64,000 nt of DNA from an uncultured Bacteroidales bacterium (GCA_902779125.1 CACZAC010000001.1:106071-170070); one strand, 5' to 3'; counted from the first letter of the stretch, positions 43,222 to 51,932 are shown. Translations and numbers: made by a program. The notes: a model not told the origin generated them from the sequence alone.

Positions 43222-44739
43222 ATGAAACGTGGCTTTCTATTATTGTTGCTCATCACAGCATTAACCAGTTGCCTTGTGGCAAAGGATACTGATGAGCACG
43301 AATCTGCTCTGCCCAAATATGAGTTCCGTGGAGCTTGGATGCACATCATTGGACAGAAACAATATGCCCAGATGACGCCCGAGCAGACCCAAGAATACCT
43401 TATCAATCAACTGGACCTGTTGCAACGTGCCAATTGCAATGCCGTTATCTGGCAGATTCGCCCTCAAGCCGATGCGGCCTATCAGAGCGATTTGGAACCT
43501 TGGACCCGTTGGCTCACGGGCGAACCGGGCAAGGCTCCCCAGCCGGTGTGGGATCCTCTGCAGTTCATGATTGAGCAGACCCACAAGCGCGGCATGGAGT
43601 TGCATGCGTGGATAAATCCATACCGTGTCACCAGCAGCGAAGAGGACAAGCCTGCTCCAGGGCACATCTACTATGAGCACCCCGAGTGGTTCCTCAAGTA
43701 TGCCGATGGCAAGCTCTATTTCGACCCGGGTCTGCCCGAGAGCAGAGATTTTATCGATACTGTTGTCAGGGACATCCTCACCCGCTATGACATTGATGCC
43801 CTGCACATGGACGATTATTTTTATCCTTATCCCGTAACTGGAGCGGAATTTCCTGACACGGCATCCTATAATGCTTACGGAATAGGCTGGGACAAGAATG
43901 ACTGGCGCCGACATAACGTGGATTTGCTTATCGAACAGCTTCACAACACCATTCAAGAGGTGAAACCCTGGGTAAGGTTTGGAATCAGCCCATTCGGCAT
44001 CTGGCGCAACAAGGCGAACGACCCTGATGGCAGTGAAACCAACGGATTGCAGTGCTATGACGCCTTGTATGCCGACTGTCCCAAATGGACCGCCGAAGGA
44101 TGGGTCGACTATATGGTTCCGCAACTTTACTGGGAACTTGAACACAAGGCCGCCAGCGACTTGACTCTCATGCACTGGTGGAACGACCATGCCAACGGAC
44201 GCCACATGTACTACGGTCAAGCTGTGAACAATGTAATGAACCACCAGGACATCGCCGATGAAGGAGGAGACACATCCAATCCCACACAACTTGACCACAA
44301 GTTACGCTTGCAACGCGGCATGAACAATGTTCATGGTGTGACCTGGTGGCCCGGTTATTCCATCACAGCCAATTTCAAGGGTGTGCTTGACTCGCTATCA
44401 ACCAACCAGATGAAGCATCCCGCACTGGTCCCGGCATATACCTGGCTTGACAGCGAAAAACCGCATCGCGTGGATGGTCTGAAAGTCAAGAAAATGAACG
44501 GTAAAAAATGCCTCGTCTGGAATGCGCATAAGTCGGATGACCCGATGCAGCAGACAATTCGCTACGTCATTTACCGCTATCCCAAAGGCAAAAAAGGCCA
44601 ATTAGACAATCCTGCCGACATTCTTGCTATCACCGGTGAAACTTCATATGTCTTGCCTGATGGAGGCAAAGGCAACTGGCAATATGCAGTAACTGCCCTC
44701 GACCGATGCTGGAACGAGAGCGACCCAGCGTGGAAATAA
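43222..44739 (+). CDS. GHL10-type glycoside hydrolase lipoprotein (YddW-like)
   Basis: 505 residues. Start ATG 43222 gives a lipoprotein signal peptide with ALTSC (Cys17); the frame is open further upstream (42931) but overlaps the preceding gene. The catalytic domain starts YEFRGAWMH and has WQIRPQADAAY, LHAWINPYR and DALHMDDYFYPY, the hallmarks of the glycoside-hydrolase-like 10 family (PF02638). A fibronectin-like C-terminal region follows (about 410-505). The substrate is unknown; related proteins act on glycans, possibly peptidoglycan. It is followed by a strong terminator shared with the opposite gene. Confidence 0.88.
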   Translation: MKRGFLLLLLITALTSCLVAKDTDEHESALPKYEFRGAWMHIIGQKQYAQMTPEQTQEYLINQLDLLQRANCNAVIWQIRPQADAAYQSDLEPWTRWLTGEPGKAPQPVWDPLQFMIEQTHKRGMELHAWINPYRVTSSEEDKPAPGHIYYEHPEWFLKYADGKLYFDPGLPESRDFIDTVVRDILTRYDIDALHMDDYFYPYPVTGAEFPDTASYNAYGIGWDKNDWRRHNVDLLIEQLHNTIQEVKPWVRFGISPFGIWRNKANDPDGSETNGLQCYDALYADCPKWTAEGWVDYMVPQLYWELEHKAASDLTLMHWWNDHANGRHMYYGQAVNNVMNHQDIADEGGDTSNPTQLDHKLRLQRGMNNVHGVTWWPGYSITANFKGVLDSLSTNQMKHPALVPAYTWLDSEKPHRVDGLKVKKMNGKKCLVWNAHKSDDPMQQTIRYVIYRYPKGKKGQLDNPADILAITGETSYVLPDGGKGNWQYAVTALDRCWNESDPAWK

Positions 44740-44774
44740 GCTTCATTCCTTCCTAGCAACTAGGATGATAAACA

Positions 44775-44807
44775 AGAGAGGGACGCGTGTCGAACGCGTC
44801 CCTCTCT
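44775..44807. terminator. Bidirectional terminator between converging genes
   Basis: Perfect 14-bp stem AGAGAGGGACGCGT / ACGCGTCCCTCTCT (44775-44788 and 44794-44807) with a 5-base loop, followed on the plus strand by CGTTTTT. It lies between the converging genes ending at 44739 and 44839. Confidence 0.85.
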
Positions 44808-44838
44808 CGTTTTTAAGAGCAATTTCTTACGATAGAAA

Positions 44839-46830
44839 TTAGTCAAACCATTCTCCGTTCAAAATGTAGTCAATGAGTGAGGCCACGTCATTGACGCCTA
44901 CCGAACCATTCTGGTCGCAATCAGCTGCATCCAGATTCAAATCAGTGGCATCGTTAGAAAGCAGGTAGTCGGCCAAGGCAGCCACGTCAGCGATGGTCAC
45001 AGCACCGTCATCATTCACGTCACCACGCAGGAACGTAGGCGGTGCAACATAAGTCTCCCAGGCAACGGGTTCGAATACCAATTTGTCGCCAGACTTCCAA
45101 ATGATACCATAGATGTTGTAATTGCCCATGGCAGGCTGATTTCCTGTTCCGGTCAACGAAATGTTCGTGCCGTCCTCCAGGGTAATTGAGCGAATCGGTA
45201 AGAAGCTCTTGTACACATTCTCGACGTAAACATAGGCATTGAGCATGCTCTCATCTACAGAAGTGATTTTTTGGGCAGCTGCCAGTTCGGCATTGGTCTC
45301 ACCGCTGGCACTGAGATTAGTGTCATCAATGAACTTAACCCAACCGTTTACGCTGGTCTTGGTGGCATTCCAGCCCGGGTTCAACACCTGGCCATTCTCA
45401 AAGACGGCGAGGCTGTCGACAATCTGGCCATAGCCACTCTCGTCGCGCAGGTACACACTGCCCTTCCAGCAGATGGTTACAACAGCATCGCCGTTAAAGG
45501 TAAAGTTCTCGCCATCTTCAAGAGCGTTTGCTTCGCTCAGGGTGGTGATTTCTTCTTCCTCCTGGGGTTCATACTCTACATAGAGGACAGCGGGCTGCTG
45601 GCTGGTGGTATAGCAAGCAAAACGGGGGCTACTTGGATTGTACTGAAGCTTGCGAGCGTTATCAGACTTGTTGAGCAGTACAACACCATCGTCGGTGGCA
45701 TCAGCAATCCATTGAGCACCGGTAGCACTAGTGGCGGCGTTTCCGGTGACAGCGTCCAGCGAATTACCTGAATTCCAGATAATATAGCTTCCTGAGCCAT
45801 TGATTTCAAAGGTCCAAGTGTCATTGCCGAGGACGTCCATAGTACCCTTGCCCAAGGTCAGCTCTACCACGTCGGTGCCGCCGATATAAGCAACATCTTC
45901 AACGATGGGAATCTCGATATGGCTACCATAGTGGGTCGAGCCGCCAGTAATCTCACCCATGGCGAGTTTTCTTTCCTCATTGACGAGGATGTACTTCTTG
46001 CCTACTTCCAGCTCGTCAGCGCTGTTTACTTTCACATAAGGCTTGGTATAGACAACAGGCTCAACCTTGGTGTAGGTAGCACTAACTACTTCACTCTCGA
46101 CATCGCCTTTGACAGCCTTGGCATAAACCGTGGTGGTCTCGGTGATAGTGAGGGCTTCAGTGTATTCAGTAAATTCGCCATCATTGAGGGCGTACATGAG
46201 GTCGGCACCTTCCTCATTGTTGGTGATGCTTACGCTGAGGCTGTTTTCAAACTCCTGAGATTCAGGCAGCGTGGGTGCAGCAACAGTCACGGGAGGCGTA
46301 TAACCAGCATCCTGAACATACAGGACAGCAGGTTTCTGGCTGCTCGTGTAGCAAGCAAAACGGGGGCTAGTGGAATTGTACTGAAGAATGCGGCTCTCAT
46401 CGTTCCTGCTCTTCAGGATAACACCGTCGTCGGTAGCAGTAGCGTACCATTGTTCGTTAAGGGAAATAGCGCCCGTGGTATTGTGGGTGGAAGTGAGCGA
46501 ATTGCCACTAATCCAGGCAATAAAATGATTTTCGTCAAACTCGAAAATCCAACCTCCCTGATCGCCATTGGCTTTGTGAGCAGTCAGCTCAAGAACGGAA
46601 GCACCCTCGATGTCTACGGCTTCGTTGTCGATGGTAATGGCTACAGTTGTGCCGTACATGGTGCTGGTGGTGCTGAGGGCACCCATACCGACATTAGCTT
46701 CCTCATTGACGAGGATGTACTTCTTGCCGATTTCCAGTTGGTCAACGCTGGCCACCTTCACATAGGTGTTAGCAGCCCATGCCGACATAGTCAGCATGCC
46801 AAGTGCAAATAGAGAAAAAAGTTTCTTCAT
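44839..46830 (-). CDS. Large secreted protein with duplicated N-terminal modules and C-terminal dockerin
   Basis: 663-residue exported protein with a signal peptide ending AWA-AN. Two similar modules of about 155 residues follow (each starting xYVKVxSxDxLExGKKYILVNEE and ending PRFACYTxSQxPAVLYV), separated by a chitobiase-type linker (LMYALNDGEFTEYTEALTITE). Then comes an OB-fold-like region, and at the C-terminus two dockerin-type calcium repeats (GDVNDDGAVTIADVAAL and DQNGSVGVNDVASLIDYI). ATG 46830 is chosen over 46875 because the signal peptide begins there and it fits the promoter. It may bind or digest surface glycans; the catalytic nature is unknown. Confidence 0.82.
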   Translation of the reverse strand: MKKLFSLFALGMLTMSAWAANTYVKVASVDQLEIGKKYILVNEEANVGMGALSTTSTMYGTTVAITIDNEAVDIEGASVLELTAHKANGDQGGWIFEFDENHFIAWISGNSLTSTHNTTGAISLNEQWYATATDDGVILKSRNDESRILQYNSTSPRFACYTSSQKPAVLYVQDAGYTPPVTVAAPTLPESQEFENSLSVSITNNEEGADLMYALNDGEFTEYTEALTITETTTVYAKAVKGDVESEVVSATYTKVEPVVYTKPYVKVNSADELEVGKKYILVNEERKLAMGEITGGSTHYGSHIEIPIVEDVAYIGGTDVVELTLGKGTMDVLGNDTWTFEINGSGSYIIWNSGNSLDAVTGNAATSATGAQWIADATDDGVVLLNKSDNARKLQYNPSSPRFACYTTSQQPAVLYVEYEPQEEEEITTLSEANALEDGENFTFNGDAVVTICWKGSVYLRDESGYGQIVDSLAVFENGQVLNPGWNATKTSVNGWVKFIDDTNLSASGETNAELAAAQKITSVDESMLNAYVYVENVYKSFLPIRSITLEDGTNISLTGTGNQPAMGNYNIYGIIWKSGDKLVFEPVAWETYVAPPTFLRGDVNDDGAVTIADVAALADYLLSNDATDLNLDAADCDQNGSVGVNDVASLIDYILNGEWFD

Positions 46831-46906
46831 AATGAATTTAATCTCATTAAAGTTAATATATTTACTAATAAACACAAATTCAATAGGGTATGTTGGCTAT
46901 GCTTTG

Positions 46907-46938
46907 CAAATGTAGTCACATTTTACGATATATGCAAA
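46907..46938 (-). promoter_or_regulatory. Consensus promoter of the dockerin protein gene
   Basis: TTTG (46938-46935), 20 bases, TACATTTG (46914-46907) on the minus strand, a full consensus match. Transcription would start near 46901, about 70 nt upstream of ATG 46830. Confidence 0.7.
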
Positions 46939-47020
46939 TAAATTTTGGGAAAGAGCGGCACATGTAATATCTCTAAACTCTAACCCCTAAACTCAAAACT
47001 CACACTTGCACTAAACCAGT

Positions 47021-47089
47021 TTAGAACAAATGTGATATATTCTCTGTCATCATCTTCACGCTCATTGCCAGCAAGATGATACCGAAGAA
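47021..47089 (-). other. Severed C-terminal codons of marC beyond an in-frame TAG
   Basis: After the TAG (minus strand 47092-47090) the same frame continues as FFGIILLAMSVKMMTENISHLF and stops at TAA (47023-47021). This is the expected last membrane helix of MarC-family proteins. One base change (TAG to AAG) would restore a 192-residue protein. It is either a nonsense mutation, a sequencing error, or a suppressed stop. Confidence 0.65.
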
Positions 47090-47599
47090 CTAGCGAGAGA
47101 ACATCATGCCTCCCTCGCCAAGCAGTTTCTGAATCTTGCTAGTACTCTTGATGACAAGAAACACCCAAATCATGTTGATGGCAAGGCCAATGAAGATATT
47201 CACGTCATCATACATCGCCTTGAGCGAAATCAGCGTCGTTAACACACCGGCGCCAGCGATGAGCGGGAACACCATGGGCACCATTGTCGCCCCCTTGTTG
47301 GGCGTGTTGTTCTTGAAAATCTCCACGTCAAGAATCATCTCCAGCGCCATCAGGAACATCAGGAAACCGCCCGCCGTGGCAAACGAATGGATATCGCAGT
47401 TGAAGATGCGCAGCAGCCAGTGTCCGCCATAATAGAATCCCACCATCAGCAGGGTAGAGTAGAGGGTCGCCTTCCATGCATCGACATGCCGTCCTTTTTC
47501 CCTTAACTGCAAGATGATTGGTATCGAGCCAACAATGTCGATAATACTGAGCAAAACCAGCGTAGCGCTAAGAATCTGAGTAAAATTAATCGTCCCCAT
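47090..47599 (-). CDS. MarC-family membrane protein, truncated by an in-frame TAG
   Basis: 169 residues with about five membrane helices, typical of the MarC/UPF0056 family of inner-membrane proteins of unclear function. Family members are about 190-210 residues and end in one further helix; here that helix is coded after the TAG (see 47021-47089). All other parts look intact, including IDIVGSIPIILQL near the start and the central helix pairs. The truncated product lacks its last helix and may be unstable. It is followed on the same strand by the dockerin gene after 190 bp. Confidence 0.75.
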   Translation of the reverse strand: MGTINFTQILSATLVLLSIIDIVGSIPIILQLREKGRHVDAWKATLYSTLLMVGFYYGGHWLLRIFNCDIHSFATAGGFLMFLMALEMILDVEIFKNNTPNKGATMVPMVFPLIAGAGVLTTLISLKAMYDDVNIFIGLAINMIWVFLVIKSTSKIQKLLGEGGMMFSR

Positions 47600-47657
47600 A
47601 ATAAATCATCACTTTTTCTTCACTGCAAAATTAATACTTTTTTACCACATAAAAGCA

Positions 47658-47688
47658 GCAGCTGCCTGCATTCATGCAAGGCAGCTGC
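47658..47688 (-). terminator. Terminator of the outer-membrane barrel gene (47717-48337)
   Basis: Arms GCAGCTGCC-TGCA (47658-47670) and TGCA-(A)-GGCAGCTGC (47675-47688) form a 13-pair stem with one bulge; on the minus strand it is followed by TGCTTTTATG. It lies 29 bp past the stop codon. Confidence 0.7.
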
Positions 47689-47716
47689 CAAATCAAACTA
47701 AATGGAATTTTAGTTT

Positions 47717-48337
47717 TCAGAATTTCATACCAAAGGCAATCTGTACGTTGCCGTTCTTGGCGTTGTACTCGCCAATGACCTCTTCTTCCTTAAATACTTT
47801 GGTAAGACCCATGGTATAACGGGCCTGAACAAAGGCATTATCGGTGAGGTTGTAGGTTGCACCCAGACCCAGTCCGTAATCAACAGGCTTTGTGCTGTCC
47901 TTGATATCAACTGATTCTTTCCCGTCGCTCCACTTGGCGCTGACCTTGTTATACACGTTGAAACCCACCTGAGGACCAAAGTCGATGCTGAACTCGGGCG
48001 CAGCATAGAACTTGAACATCACAGGAACATTGATGTAGTTGGCATTATATTTAACGTCAGTTGACGAGACATCAACGTGGTAATCTTTGATGTCGAAGGC
48101 AAGAGCCTTGGTTTTACCACCCTGGGCAGCAAACACAACTTCGGGGGCAATGGCAAATCTGGAGGAGAACTTATATTCCATCATCAGACCGACCTGATAG
48201 CCCGGCTTCATGCCATGGTCCACATTAGAACCCAAGAAGTTAGTCATATCAAAACCAACCTTTCCACCAAACTGAACTTGAGCCATTGCACTCATACACA
48301 CGATTGCAGATGCAATCAAAACAAATACTTTCTTCAT
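47717..48337 (-). CDS. Outer-membrane beta-barrel protein (PorT/OmpX-like), copy 1
   Basis: 206 residues: signal peptide MKKVFVLIASAIVCMSAMAQ, then alternating beta strands (GGKVGFDMTNF, YQVGLMMEYKFS, IDFGPQVGFNVY) ending in a C-terminal aromatic strand (NVQIAFGMKF) typical of outer-membrane barrels. It belongs to the outer-membrane beta-barrel domain proteins common in Bacteroidetes (PF13568 type). It is closely similar to copy 2 at 50423 (shared KFAIAPEVVFAAQGGK-like segment, PQVGFNVY). Role is structural or unknown; no substrate suggestion. Confidence 0.88.
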   Translation of the reverse strand: MKKVFVLIASAIVCMSAMAQVQFGGKVGFDMTNFLGSNVDHGMKPGYQVGLMMEYKFSSRFAIAPEVVFAAQGGKTKALAFDIKDYHVDVSSTDVKYNANYINVPVMFKFYAAPEFSIDFGPQVGFNVYNKVSAKWSDGKESVDIKDSTKPVDYGLGLGATYNLTDNAFVQARYTMGLTKVFKEEEVIGEYNAKNGNVQIAFGMKF

Positions 48338-48437
48338 GATTCTCTTTTTTCTTTATATATCTTTAAAGACTAATTGTCCTACTTGTTATAACAGCCTTTT
48401 AAGCAAAAAATTACTTTAACGACACAAAATTTCACCC

Positions 48438-48462
48438 AAAGTGTCAAAAAATTGGACACTTT
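48438..48462. repeat. Inverted repeat AAAGTGTC-N9-GACACTTT between divergent genes
   Basis: Perfect 8-bp arms in the 270-bp divergent gap between the outer-membrane barrel gene (minus) and the LRR gene (plus), about 44 bp upstream of the LRR promoter -33 box. Candidate operator controlling one or both. The T-run after it could also make it a weak terminator. Confidence 0.4.
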
Positions 48463-48505
48463 TTTGCCAAAGAATCTGACAATCTCAATTTTCCCGTAAA
48501 AAAAT

Positions 48506-48538
48506 TTGCATACACATATCTGTCGTGAGTATATTTGC
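48506..48538 (+). promoter_or_regulatory. Consensus promoter of the LRR gene
   Basis: TTTG (48506-48509), 21 bases, TATATTTG (48531-48538). Start near 48545, leaving a leader of about 60 nt; this rules out the upstream start at 48506 for the LRR gene. Confidence 0.7.
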
Positions 48539-48607
48539 ACACAGGCAACACTTTGCCGACAACGAGACAATTACTTATTATTCACAAAATCTAAACAATT
48601 CACCGTT

Positions 48608-50227
48608 ATGAAACAAAAAATTCTCCTAAGCCTTCTGCTCCTATTCGCAGCCTCCAGTGCCTCCGCTTATGACTTCGTAGTCAATGGCATTTATTACAAC
48701 ATCAATGGCAATGAAGCCACAGTTACCTTTAAAGGATATGGCAATATGCAAACAGGGTACTACTCAGGCGACGTCACTATTCCCGAAACGGTCACTCATA
48801 ATGGTGTGACCTATGCGGTCACTGCCATTGGCAGAAATGCATTTGCGAGCTGTACGGACCCGACAACCGTTACTATCCCCAAATCTGTTACTGATATCGC
48901 TTCATTCTCATTTAATGGCTCTAGCGGCATCACGAGCATTACGATAAGTAGTGATAATCCAATCTATGATTCACGAGACAATTGTAATGCCATCATCAGG
49001 ACGGCAAACAATAAATTGATAGCCGGCTGTAAGAATACAGTAATTCCTAACACCGTAACCACCATCGGCAACGGAGCGTTTTGGGGCTGCAACAGTTTAA
49101 CTAGCGTGGATATTCCCAACTCCGTGACCACACTCGAAGTCCAAGCTTTTGCATACTGTACAGGTTTGACGAGCGTAACCATTGGCAGTTCCGTGACACT
49201 CATCGACCAGGACGCGTTCGGTTGCTGTAGCAGCATCACGAGCATTACGATAGATAGTAGTAACCCAAGATATGATTCTCGAGACAATTGCAATGCTATT
49301 ATCCGGACGGCAAGCAATACTTTGATATTCGGCTGCCAGACAACAGTTATTCCCAACACCGTCACTACTATCGGCTCCTGGGCATTTCAAGAGTGTACTG
49401 GTCTGACGAACATTACCATCCCTAACTCAGTCAAAACCATCAATGATCATGCGTTCTTGAACTGTACCGGTCTGGCTAACGCGACCATCCCCAATTCCGT
49501 TAAAACCATTGGCGACTACGCATTCTCTGGTTGTAGCGCTCTGACGAGTGTGAACATACCCAAGTCAGTGACTACCATCGGCAATAACCCATTCAGTAGC
49601 TGCGCTGGCGTGATGAGCATTACGGTAGAAAGTGGTAACCCTAAGTTCGATTCCCGAGACAATTGCAATGCCATTATCAGCACTGCTAACAATAAGTTGA
49701 TCATCGGCTGCAAGAATACAATTATCCCCAACTCCATCACCTCCATCGGCCGAAGCGCATTCAATGACTGCATCGGTCTGACGAGTGTCACTCTCCCCAA
49801 CACTATCACCTCCATTGAGGAGAATGCGTTTGAAGACTGCAAAGACCTGAAAGATGTTTACTCATATATTACTGACTTGACTAATGTGTCAATCGGGGAA
49901 GGCGCGTTCAAGTTGTTCAGATATACCAGTAACTATTCCCAACGCACGCTTCATGTGCCCAATGGAACAGCCGATGCCTATCAAGCCGATAATAATTGGG
50001 AGCCCTATTTCGGTACTATCGTGGAAATGGATCCTGTTAATATCCCTGGTGACATTAATGGTGATGGCGAGGTCAATATCGCTGACTTTAACGCTCTCGC
50101 CTACATGCTACTTGAAGTAAATGCCACCATCGAGGACTCACCAGCCGCCGACGTGAACGGTGACGGCAAAATCGATATCGATGACATCCCTGCAATGATC
50201 GACAAGATTGTCAATTTTCTCCAATAA
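48608..50227 (+). CDS. BspA-type leucine-rich-repeat surface protein with C-terminal dockerin
   Basis: 539 residues. A signal peptide (MKQKILLSLLLLFAASSASA) is followed by many LRR_5 repeats of about 23 residues (VTIPKSVTDIASFSF; NSVTTLEVQAFAYC). Three insertions of nearly the same 30-residue block (YDSRDNCNAIIRTANNKLI...) interrupt them. The last 60 residues are two dockerin-type calcium loops (GDINGDGEVNIADFNAL and VNGDGKIDIDDIPAM). BspA proteins bind host or bacterial surfaces. Start ATG 48608 fits the promoter. It sits between two outer-membrane barrel paralogues, with a strong terminator after it. Confidence 0.88.
   Translation: MKQKILLSLLLLFAASSASAYDFVVNGIYYNINGNEATVTFKGYGNMQTGYYSGDVTIPETVTHNGVTYAVTAIGRNAFASCTDPTTVTIPKSVTDIASFSFNGSSGITSITISSDNPIYDSRDNCNAIIRTANNKLIAGCKNTVIPNTVTTIGNGAFWGCNSLTSVDIPNSVTTLEVQAFAYCTGLTSVTIGSSVTLIDQDAFGCCSSITSITIDSSNPRYDSRDNCNAIIRTASNTLIFGCQTTVIPNTVTTIGSWAFQECTGLTNITIPNSVKTINDHAFLNCTGLANATIPNSVKTIGDYAFSGCSALTSVNIPKSVTTIGNNPFSSCAGVMSITVESGNPKFDSRDNCNAIISTANNKLIIGCKNTIIPNSITSIGRSAFNDCIGLTSVTLPNTITSIEENAFEDCKDLKDVYSYITDLTNVSIGEGAFKLFRYTSNYSQRTLHVPNGTADAYQADNNWEPYFGTIVEMDPVNIPGDINGDGEVNIADFNALAYMLLEVNATIEDSPAADVNGDGKIDIDDIPAMIDKIVNFLQ
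48964..49700 (+). repeat. Three near-identical coding blocks in the LRR gene
   Basis: Blocks beginning near 48964, 49268 and 49648 each encode YDSRDNCNAI or FDSRDNCNAI followed by a threonine/lysine segment. At DNA level they share CGAGACAATTG and TAATGC-like runs. Spacing of about 304 and 380 bp, so copy number could vary by recombination. Confidence 0.6.
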
Positions 50228-50246
50228 TTCTCAATATATGTAAACG

Positions 50247-50294
50247 CAAGAAGGTCAAACCGTCAATATCTATCAGTTTGACCTTCTTGTTTTT
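50247..50294 (+). terminator. Terminator of the LRR gene
   Basis: Perfect 14-bp stem CAAGAAGGTCAAAC / GTTTGACCTTCTTG (50247-50260 and 50276-50289) with a 15-base loop and a run of five T. It begins 20 bp after the stop codon. Confidence 0.85.
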
Positions 50295-50347
50295 CTTGAC
50301 GCCAAGAAACTAGCGACGGTTGTTTTGTCTGCATAAACGATGAAAAG

Positions 50348-50379
50348 AGTGGCTGCCCCAATCGCATGGGACAGCCACT
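50348..50379 (-). terminator. Terminator of the outer-membrane barrel gene (50423-51052)
   Basis: AGTGGCTG-C-CCCA (50348-50360) and TGGG-A-CAGCCACT (50367-50379), 12 pairs with one mismatch, then CTTTTC on the minus strand. It lies 44 bp past the stop. Confidence 0.65.
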
Positions 50380-50422
50380 GCTATCAATAATTGTTTTCTC
50401 TCTCTTGTATTCTGTTGTGATA

Positions 50423-51052
50423 TCAGAACTTCATACCGAAGGCAACCTGAATGTTACCGTTCTTCTCGTTGCTTTCAGCAACGTCAAATACCTTGGTCAA
50501 GCCCATGGTGTAACGAGCCTGTACAAAAGCATTATCAGTCAAGTTGTAAGTAGCGCCCAGGCCCACACCGAAGTCAACTTTCTTGGTGGCTTCCTTCAGG
50601 TCAATAGTCTCTTTTGCCTCAACGGAAGCAGCTTTGCCCGAAGCAGTCATTTTGCTATACACGTTGAAACCCACCTGAGGACCAAAGTCGATGCTGAACT
50701 GAGGAGTTGCATATAACTTGAGCATCACGGGGACATTGATATAGTTGGTGTGGAATGTACCCTTGGCCTTAACCGTTACAGCGTCAAGGATTCCGGGGAT
50801 AGCTTCGTTCTCAACAGTTCCATTTGCTTTGCCACCCTGTGCAGCAAAAACGACTTCGGGAGCAATGGCAAACGTAGGCGAGAACTTGTATTCCATAATC
50901 AGGCCGACTTGGTAGTTGGGATTAAAGCCTTTAGGAGCATCTTTACCCCAAAAATGGGTCATGTCAAAACCGACCTTTGCACCAAATTGAAATTGAGCGT
51001 TGGCGCTCATGCACACGATTGCAGCAGCAATCAAAACTAAAAATTTCTTCAT
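50423..51052 (-). CDS. Outer-membrane beta-barrel protein (PorT/OmpX-like), copy 2
   Basis: 209 residues: signal peptide MKKFLVLIAAAIVCMSANAQ, then a barrel pattern like copy 1 at 47717 (GAKVGFDMTHF, YQVGLIMEYKFS, FAIAPEVVFAAQGGK, PQVGFNVYSK) and a C-terminal QVAFGMKF strand. The middle part (about 75-140) differs most, as expected for surface loops. Both copies are on the minus strand and flank the plus-strand LRR gene. Likely a recent duplication with loop divergence. Confidence 0.88.
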   Translation of the reverse strand: MKKFLVLIAAAIVCMSANAQFQFGAKVGFDMTHFWGKDAPKGFNPNYQVGLIMEYKFSPTFAIAPEVVFAAQGGKANGTVENEAIPGILDAVTVKAKGTFHTNYINVPVMLKLYATPQFSIDFGPQVGFNVYSKMTASGKAASVEAKETIDLKEATKKVDFGVGLGATYNLTDNAFVQARYTMGLTKVFDVAESNEKNGNIQVAFGMKF

Positions 51053-51231
51053 AATCTTTTTTTAAAATTAAAAATAAACACTTAGTGTTATCTAGTTCAG
51101 TATAAATAGCTTTTTGGCTAAATGCAAAAAAAACGCATTTTAGACATCATTTCTAACGATAGGTTTAAACCACCACTGAAAAAAATGACACATAGCGAAA
51201 TTTAGAACACTTTGCGAGCGATACAAGACAC

Positions 51232-51861
51232 TTATTTGCTGTACTGCTTACAATACTGTTGAATGCCACAGTTCAAGCAATCGGGCCGCAACGCCTTGCA
51301 CACATATCGCCCATGCAGCAATATCCAGTGGTGTGCCTTGAAACGCAATTCGGCTGGGATGTGGCGTGACAGGTCTTTCTCCACGTCATTGGGCGTCTTG
51401 CCTTGTGACAAGCCCAAGCGGTGCGACACACGATAAACATGGGTATCCACTGGAATAGTGGCTTTGCCGAAAGCGGCTCCCATCACCACATTGGCAGTCT
51501 TACGACCCACGCCTGGCAGCGAAGTCAAGTCCTTCATGTTATCGGGCACCTGGCCGTTATACTCCTCGACCAGTTTTTGTGCCATCTGACGCAGGTGTGC
51601 TGCCTTGCTGTTAGGATAAGATACGCTCTTGACAAATTCCAGAATGTCTTCGACACTTGCAGCAGCCATCGCTTGAGGAGTAGGGTAGGCCTCAAACAGC
51701 GGGGGAGTAACAATATTCACGCGCTTGTCGGTACACTGGGCGCTCAGCATTACAGCAACCAGCAATTGAAATGGGTTGTGATGCTGCAACTCGGTCTCGG
51801 GGTTGGGCTGCGCCTCATTGAAATAGTCCAGGATTCCCTCGTATCTCTCCTTAATCGTCAT
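51232..51861 (-). CDS. nth: Endonuclease III (DNA glycosylase/AP lyase)
   Basis: 209-residue base-excision repair enzyme removing oxidised pyrimidines. It has the helix-hairpin-helix LPGVGRKTANVV with the catalytic Lys, the catalytic Asp in VDTHVYRVSHRLG, and the C-terminal iron-sulphur cluster Cys-x6-Cys-x2-Cys-x5-Cys (C-KALRPD-C-LN-C-GIQQY-C). Length matches E. coli Nth (211). It lies 71 bp downstream of pheS on the same strand and may be co-transcribed with it. Confidence 0.95.
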   Translation of the reverse strand: MTIKERYEGILDYFNEAQPNPETELQHHNPFQLLVAVMLSAQCTDKRVNIVTPPLFEAYPTPQAMAAASVEDILEFVKSVSYPNSKAAHLRQMAQKLVEEYNGQVPDNMKDLTSLPGVGRKTANVVMGAAFGKATIPVDTHVYRVSHRLGLSQGKTPNDVEKDLSRHIPAELRFKAHHWILLHGRYVCKALRPDCLNCGIQQYCKQYSK

Positions 51862-51932
51862 ATCGGTCTGGATAAAAAATGAGGAAATAGGACATGCAAT
51901 AAATCCCTAATTCCTCATTTCTAATTATTCAA

